A stretch of 5,353 bases of DNA, from assembly GCA_022574265.1 (NCBI GenBank), contig JACZSI010000124.1:1-5353 (forward strand), written 5' to 3'. The notes under the pieces were generated by a model. The model saw only the letters and a list, made by a program, of their open reading frames with translations. It did not search any database and was not told the DNA's origin. This stretch comes from Chloroflexota bacterium (GTDB taxonomy: Bacteria; Chloroflexota; Dehalococcoidia; Lucifugimonadales; Australimonadaceae). The translations under genes were made by a program, and so were the position numbers. Below, piece after piece: positions 1 through 4,651 of the stretch; the stretch's first letter is position 1; every line of letters begins with the position of its first letter.

Positions 1-188
1 ACCAGGCGCTTTTCGAGGACGCGCTGCCCGCCGACGCGCCGGCGTACAACGAGTACCATGCGCTGCTGGACGCTCACGCGAAGGCGGTGTGCACGAAGCG
101 CGAGCCGCGGTGCGGGGCATGCGTGCTGCTGGACCTGTGCCCGACGGGGGCGGCCAGATCGCCCGGTCCAGGTACCCGTTCGCCCTGA
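1..188 (+). CDS. Endonuclease III-type DNA glycosylase, C-terminal fragment (HhH-GPD / FeS family)
   Basis: This is the 3' end of a gene that starts before the window; codons begin at position 3 and the TGA stop is at 186-188. The 61 visible residues include C-TKREPR-C-GA-C-VLLDL-C, a perfect C-x6-C-x2-C-x5-C spacing. That is the [4Fe-4S] loop of endonuclease III (Nth) and MutY-type base-excision-repair glycosylases. The helix before it (AYNEYHALLDAHAKAVC) fits the helix preceding the cluster in Nth-like proteins, which excise oxidised pyrimidines and nick the AP site. The catalytic Lys and Asp and the helix-hairpin-helix lie outside the window, so the exact subfamily (Nth, MutY or the endonuclease III-like group) is open. 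After the last cysteine the family normally ends within a few residues. Here the tail PTGAARSPGPGTRSP runs into a REP-like repeat that supplies the stop codon, so the last residues are probably not under selection. Confidence 0.85.
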   Translation, partial: QALFEDALPADAPAYNEYHALLDAHAKAVCTKREPRCGACVLLDLCPTGAARSPGPGTRSP

Positions 189-284
189 GGCTCTCGAAGG
201 GCGGACGCACGGTCGTGGGCAAGCGTTCGTTCGTGCCCTTCGACGGTGCTCAGGGCGTGCTTCGAGAGCCTCAGCACGAACGGG
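175..284. repeat. REP-like inverted repeat with an additional internal unit
   Basis: The left arm at 175-199 and the right arm at 260-284 are reverse complements at 23 of 25 positions, differing only at two adjacent bases. The shared core reads ctgaggctctcgaag on the plus strand in the left arm. A related unit in the same orientation as the right arm lies between them at about 236-256 (cccttcgacggtgctcaggg). An inner alternative hairpin pairs 195-202 with 235-242 (cgaagggc/gcccttcg). Units of the form cccttcga...ctcag...cgaacgg are, from memory, a common dispersed palindromic repeat in many environmental bacterial genomes, where they behave as REP/MITE-like elements. When transcribed, this could fold into a long hairpin and act as a terminator or mRNA stabiliser between the nth-like gene and metF. 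It overlaps the last codons of the upstream gene. Confidence 0.75.
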
Positions 285-310
285 ACAGCAGCAGCGAGCG
301 GCATAGACCA

Positions 311-316
311 GAGGAG
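311..316 (+). promoter_or_regulatory. Ribosome binding site of the metF-family gene
   Basis: GAGGAG lies five bases before the ATG at 322. It supports that start over any upstream in-frame codon, which would fall in the repeat region. Confidence 0.8.
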
Positions 317-321
317 TCTAG

Positions 322-1188
322 ATGACCCACGTGACCGACCGTTACAGCGCTGGCGGCCCACCGCTCGTGATGTGCGACTTCACGCCGCCGCGGAGCGGGA
401 ACCCGGCGGTCCTCGACCGCCTCAAGGTCGTGAGCGCCGACTACTTCAACGCCGCCTACAACCCCGGCAAGCTCGTCCGCGCGGACTCCGTCGCGGCCGC
501 CCACGCCGCACGCGAGCGCACCGGCGTCGAGACGGTGTTCAACATGGCCACGCGCGACATGAACAAGATCGCGCTCCAGTCCCGGCTCCTCGGCGCGCAG
601 ATGCTCGGGCTCGACAACGTCATCGTCATGCACGGCGACGAGCTCACCGAGCGCGAGACCAGCCTCGGCGTGACGTCGGTGCGCGACTACTCATCGACGT
701 CGCTCATCGCGGCGGTGCGCGCCATGAACGACGGCCTCGACTACCGTGGCGCCACGATGCAAGCGCCGACCGACTTCTGCGTCGGCGCGACGCTCGACCT
801 GGCGCGGGACCTCGGAGCCGAGGCCGCGCTGACCCGGCGGAAGGCCGACGCCGGCGCGCACTACTTCATCACGCAGCCGATCTACGGGGCCGCGGAGCGC
901 GAGCGGTTCCTCGCGCTCTACGAGGAGGCGGCGGGCGCGCCGCTGGCCGTGCCGGTCCTGTGGGGCGTGCAGGTGCTCGACAAGGACGGCGTGATCTTCG
1001 GGAACGTCCCGGCCGAGGTGCGCGCGCAGCTCGAGGCGGGCCGCGACGGCGCCGAGGCCGCGGGCGAGCTGCTGGCGGCGCTCGTCGAGGCCGGCGTGCG
1101 CGGCTTCTACCTCATACCGCCGATCCTGCGGGGCGGCCGGCGCGACTACGACGCGGCCCAGCGGGCGCTCGAGGCGATCGGACGCTAG
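322..1188 (+). CDS. metF: Methylenetetrahydrofolate reductase family protein
   Basis: The 288-residue product matches the single-domain bacterial MTHFR size (E. coli MetF is 296) and has the beta/alpha-barrel motifs of the family. MTHFR uses FAD to reduce 5,10-methylene-THF to 5-methyl-THF, supplying methyl groups for methionine synthesis or linking to the Wood-Ljungdahl pathway. Visible motifs are CDFTPPR (18-24), matching the FEFFPP segment of E. coli; ATRDMNK (76-82); MHGDEL (103-108), whose Asp106 fits E. coli Asp120 near the flavin; and RRKADAGAHYFITQP (172-186), whose Gln185 fits E. coli Gln183. The protein ends with GFYLIPPI..GGRRDY. The start is fixed by GAGGAG five bases upstream. 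The position of the catalytic Glu28 of E. coli is Asp19 here, so this belongs to a divergent branch whose folate chemistry is likely but not certain. It is cytosolic, and a hairpin follows the stop. The symbol is given for the family. Confidence 0.85.
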   Translation: MTHVTDRYSAGGPPLVMCDFTPPRSGNPAVLDRLKVVSADYFNAAYNPGKLVRADSVAAAHAARERTGVETVFNMATRDMNKIALQSRLLGAQMLGLDNVIVMHGDELTERETSLGVTSVRDYSSTSLIAAVRAMNDGLDYRGATMQAPTDFCVGATLDLARDLGAEAALTRRKADAGAHYFITQPIYGAAERERFLALYEEAAGAPLAVPVLWGVQVLDKDGVIFGNVPAEVRAQLEAGRDGAEAAGELLAALVEAGVRGFYLIPPILRGGRRDYDAAQRALEAIGR

Positions 1189-1202
1189 GCCACGGACGAA
1201 CG

Positions 1203-1228
1203 GAGGGGCGCGGTCTCCCGCGCCCCTC
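1203..1228. terminator. Bidirectional hairpin between convergent genes
   Basis: An 11-bp perfect stem (1203-1213 with 1218-1228) closes a four-base loop (tctc). It lies 15 bases after the metF stop and about 50 bases beyond the stop of the convergent cupin gene. There is no clear T-tract on either side, so it is either a terminator that works without a U-run or a 3'-end stabiliser. Its placement between converging genes suggests it serves both. Confidence 0.65.
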
Positions 1229-1276
1229 TCGGTGACGTTCCCGGTGTGAGCGGCCGGCGCCGCTCCTTCGCCGTTC

Positions 1277-2431
1277 CTAGGTCTGGCTCTCGTTGACCAC
1301 GCCGGCCTCGCCGGTGCAGTAGGGGATGAAAGCCTTCATGTTGCAGGTGACGCCCTTGGCGGCGAGCTCCTTCTCGAAGATCTCGTGGATCTCGCGGGCC
1401 TCGTCCGTGTACTCGACCTGGATCCCGCCGTCCTTGAGGCTGACGTCGGCCGACTGGGCCATGTTCGGCGCATTGAAGCCGCCGTCGCCGGAGCGGAGCG
1501 CCATGTAGCGGGCCCGCTTCGTGCCGGAGTTGAAGTGCTGGTGGTAGGTGTCGTCGTTGGGCACGACGACCAGCGAGCCGACCTTCCAGTCGCACTTGAC
1601 CATGTCGGAGCGGTCTTCCTTCCTCCAGAGGAGCGAGTATCCGGAGTCGCCGCTCAGCAGCACGAGGTGGGCGCCGGGGCCGTGGCGGTGGGCCTTCTTG
1701 TACGTGCCGACGGGGAACTCGGAGATGTGGTTCCCCATGTTGTTCTTGCCCATCTGGAGCATCGCGTTGATCCCGCCGGCGCCCCGTGCCTTCCAGCCGT
1801 AGAGGGCCATGTCGGGGGCGTTCGGGATGAAGTTGGTCTCCCAGATGCGCTTGTTGTAGAGCGTGCCGTTGCCGCTGAAGTACTCCTCATCCTCCGAGTA
1901 GCGCGACTTGAACATGAAGTCGCAGTTGAAGATGAAGTCCGTGTCGCGGTACATGCGCATCTGGACCGGGGCGTTGGTGGTGGCGATGTAGCGGACCGAC
2001 TCGTCGCCGGAGCCGTTGAAGTGCTGGTACCAGGCGTTGAGGGGGACGGTGAACAGGCTGCCTTCCTTCCATTCGAAGGTCTGCTTGTTCTTGTCGTCCA
2101 GCCAGACGCTGGTGGCGCCCCGGCCCCAGACGATGTAGAAGCTGATCTCATACATGTGGTGCTCGGGCTCGGACTTGCCGCCCGGCCTGATCTCGACGAC
2201 GTGGAGGTCGTTGGGCATGTGACGGTTGTCGATGTGACAGACCGCGCCCTTCCCGCCCTTGCGCTCCCAGTCGCCGACCTCGATGTCCCGGATGTCCGGG
2301 TAGTAGTACTCGACGTGGACCTTGACCTTCTCGGCCTCCAGCCAGTTCTCGTACGCATCGGGGACGCGGAAGGTCGTGAGTCCGTCCGTCGGCGTCTCCG
2401 CCACCTTCATGTCGGTGCCTTGCATGACCAT
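1277..2431 (-). CDS. Two-domain cupin protein (bicupin) of unknown substrate
   Basis: The product has 384 residues, no signal peptide and no membrane segment. Two cupin barrels can be read. In the first, GGKSEPEHHMYEISFYIVWG (84-103) is motif 1 with His91, His92 and Glu95, and EGSLFTVP...QHFN (123-139) is motif 2. In the second, G242-x5-His248-Arg-His250 starts motif 1 and G285-x5-P291...His297-QHF-Asn301 forms motif 2. The second domain keeps three likely metal histidines, but His255 stands where the usual glutamate would be. Bicupins include gentisate-type ring-cleaving dioxygenases, oxalate decarboxylases and sugar-acid isomerases; I cannot choose among them. ATG at 2431 is chosen because GAGGAGGG lies six bases upstream. 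The gene follows a class II aldolase-family gene by 113 bp on the same strand, which suggests one pathway. A reading frame open far upstream is only a shadow of that aldolase gene. Confidence 0.8.
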   Translation of the reverse strand: MVMQGTDMKVAETPTDGLTTFRVPDAYENWLEAEKVKVHVEYYYPDIRDIEVGDWERKGGKGAVCHIDNRHMPNDLHVVEIRPGGKSEPEHHMYEISFYIVWGRGATSVWLDDKNKQTFEWKEGSLFTVPLNAWYQHFNGSGDESVRYIATTNAPVQMRMYRDTDFIFNCDFMFKSRYSEDEEYFSGNGTLYNKRIWETNFIPNAPDMALYGWKARGAGGINAMLQMGKNNMGNHISEFPVGTYKKAHRHGPGAHLVLLSGDSGYSLLWRKEDRSDMVKCDWKVGSLVVVPNDDTYHQHFNSGTKRARYMALRSGDGGFNAPNMAQSADVSLKDGGIQVEYTDEAREIHEIFEKELAAKGVTCNMKAFIPYCTGEAGVVNESQT

Positions 2432-2437
2432 GGTCGT

Positions 2438-2445
2438 CCCTCCTC
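2438..2445 (-). promoter_or_regulatory. Ribosome binding site of the cupin gene
   Basis: On the minus strand GAGGAGGG sits six bases before ATG at 2431. A second in-frame ATG two codons later (2425) is also possible but is spaced less well. Confidence 0.8.
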
Positions 2446-2478
2446 GGGAGTTTTCCAAAGCGCGCCGTTTCGCAGCGA

Positions 2479-2507
2479 AGGGTAGCGCACAACGGGCCGC
2501 GAGACAA
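2479..2507 (-). promoter_or_regulatory. Possible sigma70-like promoter before the cupin gene
   Basis: Within the 113-bp gap between the aldolase and cupin genes the minus strand reads TTGTCT (2502-2507), a 17-base spacer, then TACCCT (2479-2484). The -10 box is weak and lies about 48 bases before the cupin start. The spacing is right, but such matches occur by chance, so read-through from the aldolase gene remains equally likely. Confidence 0.25.
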
Positions 2508-2544
2508 TCCAGGCCCGCCGGTCCCCTGTTCGTGCGGCCTCTGG

Positions 2545-3282
2545 CTACGTGAAGCCCCGGTTCCAGCTCTCGCCGCGCTCGATCTTGCGGGCGTAGTAGC
2601 GCCACTCGTCCGAGTGGTCCGTCTGCGGCCGGGCGAGGTGCTTGCCGCGCTCGGCCACCTTCTTGCGGTTCTCGAGCAGCATGCCCTGGAACTCCTCGGA
2701 GACGCCGCGGAAGCCGACGAGCATGGCCGCGTGCTGGATCTTGGCCGTCCGCTCCATGTAGATCGCGTTCAGGCACGCCTGGTCGATGCTGGTGCCGACG
2801 GTCACGATGCCGTGGCCGTTGATCGTGATGCCGGAAGCGTCGCCGAGCGCCTCGGCCAAGGCGTCGCCGTCGGCGACCTCGGAGACGTAGCTCGGCATGG
2901 GGAAGATGGGCAGCTCGCCGCCGAAGCGGGCGGACTGGAAGTGGACGGGGCTCACGGGGATGCCGGCGAGGCCCAGGACGATGGACATGGGCGCGTGGGC
3001 GTGGACGATGCTGTTGACGTCGGGGCGGGCCTTGAATATCTGGGTGTAGATGGGCGCTTCGCCGGGGACGGTGCCCGTGCCGGAGAGCTTGTTGCCGTCG
3101 AAGTCGAAGTGCATCAGCCAGTCCTGGTCGCGGTCCTCCTGGGCCACCCGGAGCAGCTTGACGGCGATGCCGGCGCCGCCGGGCAGGCGGACGCCGACGT
3201 GGCCGATGATGTCGCCGAACTCCCACTCGATGATGGTCGAGGCGGTCCGCAGGTCGCCTTCGAGTATCTCGACGTCGCTCAT
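2545..3282 (-). CDS. Class II aldolase/adducin family protein
   Basis: The 245-residue cytosolic product has the zinc-site pattern of the AraD/FucA class II aldolase family. HAH (His94, His96) follows the typical segment RPDVNSIV, and NGHG with His157 precedes IVTVGTSIDQA, giving three metal ligands. Glu75 in PGEAPIYTQIFKARPD sits where fuculose-1-phosphate aldolase has its catalytic Glu73. Members include sugar-phosphate aldolases, ribulose-5-phosphate 4-epimerases, dehydratases and aromatic-acid or hydroxy-acid decarboxylases. All work through a metal-bound enediolate, so the fold is clear but the reaction is not. GGAGGGG four bases before ATG at 3282 fixes the start; extension further upstream would use a GTG and an unlikely Arg/Pro-rich leader. 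It is the first gene of a probable two-gene operon with the cupin gene. That pairing makes processing of a hydroxy- or oxo-acid plausible, but this is inference. Confidence 0.88.
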   Translation of the reverse strand: MSDVEILEGDLRTASTIIEWEFGDIIGHVGVRLPGGAGIAVKLLRVAQEDRDQDWLMHFDFDGNKLSGTGTVPGEAPIYTQIFKARPDVNSIVHAHAPMSIVLGLAGIPVSPVHFQSARFGGELPIFPMPSYVSEVADGDALAEALGDASGITINGHGIVTVGTSIDQACLNAIYMERTAKIQHAAMLVGFRGVSEEFQGMLLENRKKVAERGKHLARPQTDHSDEWRYYARKIERGESWNRGFT

Positions 3283-3286
3283 GCTG

Positions 3287-3293
3287 CCCCTCC
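3287..3293 (-). promoter_or_regulatory. Ribosome binding site of the class II aldolase gene
   Basis: On the minus strand GGAGGGG ends four bases before ATG at 3282. It decides the start against longer open-frame extensions. Confidence 0.75.
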
Positions 3294-3431
3294 GATCGCA
3301 CGATCCCGGGTCGCGCACGTTGGTACGCGGGTCAGCTTCGCCGGAGCGGGCCGCGGACGCAAGGGGCGGTGGCGGGGAGCGCCCGCACGTCCGTCGCGCC
3401 TGGTGGGCTGGTCGGCACTGTCGTTTCACTC

Positions 3432-3461
3432 TTGCGTCGTTCACGAGATCGGGTGTATACA
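3432..3461 (+). promoter_or_regulatory. Candidate sigma70-like promoter overlapping a palindrome
   Basis: TTGCGT (3432-3437), an 18-base spacer and TATACA (3456-3461) form a fair promoter about 72 bases before the membrane protein ATG. The -10 box lies inside gtgtatacac (3453-3462), a perfect 10-bp palindrome that could be an operator half-site pair or simply let the box be read on both strands. On the minus strand no good -35 accompanies it. Confidence 0.4.
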
Positions 3462-3523
3462 CGCGCCGCGTACTCCTTTTGCACCGGATCCCGCGGCATC
3501 CGACAGGTATCTCGATGGAGTGA

Positions 3524-3529
3524 GAGGGG
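3524..3529 (+). promoter_or_regulatory. Ribosome binding site of the membrane protein gene
   Basis: GAGGGG (part of GAGAGGGG) lies four bases before the ATG at 3534. It favours this start over an in-frame ATG at 3369 that would add an Arg-rich 55-residue leader overlapping the promoter. A two-codon mini-frame (ATG GAG TGA, 3515-3523) just upstream is probably incidental. Confidence 0.7.
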
Positions 3530-3533
3530 CGTC

Positions 3534-4163
3534 ATGAGCAACGGAGGAACGGGAGACCGTCTGCGCGTCTCCTTCTTGGACCTTCGACGGGTCGTGGGTA
3601 TTCTCGCGGTCACACTCCCTCTTCTGCTAGCGCTGTGGGGGTTTGCGATCTGCGGATGCGTGGGGATCGAGGACTCCCTCAGCGACTACTACCACCTGAG
3701 GACGGGAGATCTATTCGTTGGGATCCTATTCGGCATCGCCTTGTTTCTGTTCGCCTACCGAGGCTATGAACGCCGAGACGACATCGCAGGAGATGTGGCA
3801 GGCGTGTTCGCTCTCGGGGTGGCGCTCTTCTCAAATGAGGGCCCGGACTGGGAGACGGCCGTGCACCTCGTATCCGCGGTTGGCCTGTTTGCCACGCTGG
3901 CCTACTTCAGCTGGTTCCTGTTCACAAAGTCGGCGCCCTCGCCAAGTTCCCCGAGCCCGCAGAAGCTGATCCGGAACAGGATCTACCGGGTCTGCGCGTT
4001 GCTCATGGTCTTCTGGCTAACACTGGCCGCCGTGTACTACTTCTTCCTGCAAGACACGGCAGTCGCCGACGTCAATCCCATATTCTGGCTGGAGTCATTG
4101 CTGCTGTGGACCTTCGGTGTCGCCTGGTTCATCAAGGGCAAGACGCTGTGGAGGGACGCATGA
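3534..4163 (+). CDS. Small six-helix integral membrane protein of unknown function
   Basis: The 209-residue protein has six hydrophobic segments at about 20-40, 57-76, 85-101, 108-131, 150-172 and 183-201. Short basic loops (RRV near 18-20, YRGYERRDD at 75-83, KLIRNRIYR at 144-152, KGKTLWR at 201-207) suggest cytoplasmic faces. There is no cleavable signal peptide. The segments DSLSDYYHLRTGDLFVGILF (47-66), LFAYRGY (72-78), LAYFSWFLFTK (122-132) and NPIFWLESLLLWTFGVAWFIKG (181-202) resemble, from memory, a widespread family of uncharacterised bacterial membrane proteins, perhaps DUF998-like. I assign no function. The polar motif between helices 1 and 2 (SLSDYY) is the most enzyme- or ligand-like part. 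The gene stands alone, with a likely promoter of its own and a strong hairpin 88 bp after its stop. Its base composition is lower in GC than metF and the cupin pair (68/120 counted at 3661-3780), a mild hint of separate origin. Confidence 0.8.
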   Translation: MSNGGTGDRLRVSFLDLRRVVGILAVTLPLLLALWGFAICGCVGIEDSLSDYYHLRTGDLFVGILFGIALFLFAYRGYERRDDIAGDVAGVFALGVALFSNEGPDWETAVHLVSAVGLFATLAYFSWFLFTKSAPSPSSPSPQKLIRNRIYRVCALLMVFWLTLAAVYYFFLQDTAVADVNPIFWLESLLLWTFGVAWFIKGKTLWRDA

Positions 4164-4251
4164 GCATAGCGGGCGCGACTTAGCACGCGTCAGCTATGGC
4201 TCGCGGTCGTCTCCCGCCGGATGGCCCGGTAGCGCGGAGCGAGAACAAGCG

Positions 4252-4288
4252 AAGGCCCCGGTGCTTGAGCACCGGGGCCTTTCTCTTA
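4252..4288. terminator. Strong hairpin terminator shared by the membrane protein gene and tRNA-Asp
   Basis: A perfect 13-bp stem (4252-4264 with 4269-4281) encloses a four-base loop (ttga). On the plus strand it is followed by tttctctt, a usable U-rich tail. On the minus strand it lies 15 bases beyond the CCA end of the tRNA and is followed by a weaker ttcgcttgtt. It therefore probably stops transcription from both sides. Confidence 0.85.
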
Positions 4289-4296
4289 CGATCGCC

Positions 4297-4375
4297 TGGC
4301 GAGCCGGACGGGATTCGAACCCGTGATCTCCTCCTTGACAGGGAGGTGTGTTAAGCCAGGCTACACCACCGGCCC
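4297..4375 (-). tRNA. tRNA-Asp (anticodon GUC), CCA end encoded
   Basis: The minus strand folds into a complete 79-base cloverleaf. The acceptor stem GGGCCGG pairs with CCGGCTC, with one G-U. The D arm has a GTGT/ACAC stem and an 11-base loop. The anticodon stem CCTCC/GGAGG carries the seven-base loop CTGTCAA, with anticodon GTC at 4337-4339. A five-base variable loop and the T arm ACGGG-TTCGAAT-CCCGT follow. The discriminator base is G, an Asp identity element, and CCA is in the DNA. All Watson-Crick stems are intact, so the gene looks functional. It is 42 bp downstream of the glutaredoxin-like gene on the same strand and may be processed from a joint transcript. A strong terminator follows it. 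Confidence 0.97.
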
Positions 4376-4389
4376 GCGGTGTTTGGGGA

Positions 4390-4406
4390 GCAGGCCCACG
4401 GCCTGC
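4390..4406 (-). terminator. Small hairpin between the glutaredoxin-like gene and the tRNA
   Basis: GCAGGCC (4390-4396) pairs with GGCCTGC (4400-4406) around a three-base loop. It lies 11 bases past the glutaredoxin-like stop and 14 bases before the tRNA 5' end. No T-tract follows on the minus strand, so it may be a processing or 3'-protection hairpin rather than a true terminator. Confidence 0.35.
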
Positions 4407-4417
4407 GTCTAGAAGTT

Positions 4418-4651
4418 TCAGCCAACGCCATGATAGCCGACGATCACGAGGTCGCCTTCCACCATGACGGGGGTGATGCGCTCGCCGCCGGTGAGGCGCT
4501 CCATCTCGGGGATCTGCTCCGGGTGCGCCTCGAGGTCGATCTGCTCGTACGCGACGCCGTCTTTGTCGAGGTCGTGCAGGAGCGCGTCCGAGTAGGAGCA
4601 GTCCGGGCGCGTGTAGACGATGAGCGCGTGCTTGGTAACCATCCCCGCCAT
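4418..4651 (-). CDS. Glutaredoxin-like protein with a CxxS active site
   Basis: The 77-residue product is one thioredoxin-fold domain. It opens with a beta strand (HALIVYTRPDC), then the active site Cys-Ser-Tyr-Ser (Cys18 from this start), a helix (DALLHDLDKDGV), a second strand (YEQIDL), and TGGERITPVMVEGD. The Thr-Pro there is the conserved cis-proline that faces the active site. The missing second cysteine makes it monothiol-type, so it would act on glutathione- or other low-molecular-weight-thiol-mixed disulfides, or in Fe-S handling. It ends at GYHGVG without the usual final helix, which may be normal in its subfamily. The start is uncertain: ATG at 4651 and ATG at 4642 both lack a good ribosome binding site. 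An in-frame ATG at 4771 would add a 40-residue Ala/Gly/Arg-rich leader unlike any redoxin, so I reject it. Cytosolic. Confidence 0.75.
   Translation of the reverse strand: MAGMVTKHALIVYTRPDCSYSDALLHDLDKDGVAYEQIDLEAHPEQIPEMERLTGGERITPVMVEGDLVIVGYHGVG

Larger units (their letters stand above)
3283..3533. other. Divergent intergenic region
   Basis: This 251-bp stretch separates the start codons of the minus-strand aldolase gene and the plus-strand membrane protein gene, so it must hold promoters for both unless one is leaderless. The half near the aldolase gene is very GC-rich and shows no convincing -35/-10 pair. The half near the membrane gene is more mixed and holds the candidate promoter at 3432-3461. 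Reading frames crossing the region have Arg/Gly/Pro-rich, unfamiliar products and no ribosome binding site, so I see no gene here. Confidence 0.6.

Noticed and set aside
175..284. A CRISPR array or insertion sequence in the repeat region.
   Set aside because: Only three short palindromic units occur, with unequal spacing and no spacers or transposase; it fits a REP-like element.
246..1235. A long plus-strand frame overlapping metF.
   Set aside because: Its product is almost entirely Arg/Ala/Gly repeats typical of a shifted GC-rich frame; metF in the other frame has recognisable motifs and a good ribosome binding site.
1385..2485. A long plus-strand frame antisense to the cupin gene.
   Set aside because: It is Val/Asp/Leu-rich, as expected for the complement of a GC-rich gene, with no recognisable family and no ribosome binding site.
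2432..3301. The cupin frame stays open far upstream on the minus strand, suggesting a 674-residue fusion protein.
   Set aside because: The added part is Arg/Pro/His-rich out-of-frame sequence lying over the aldolase gene. The strong ribosome binding site at 2438-2445 and the cupin similarity both begin at 2431.
3283..3462. GTG start at 3462 extending the aldolase by 60 residues.
   Set aside because: The leader is Arg/Pro-rich and has no ribosome binding site, while GGAGGGG sits correctly before ATG 3282.
3369..3533. Longer N-terminus for the membrane protein starting at 3369.
   Set aside because: The extension is basic and unfamiliar, overlaps the likely promoter, and GAGGGG at 3524-3529 points to ATG 3534.
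2614..3537. A long plus-strand frame antisense to the aldolase gene.
   Set aside because: Same low-complexity character; the minus-strand aldolase with its zinc motifs explains the region.
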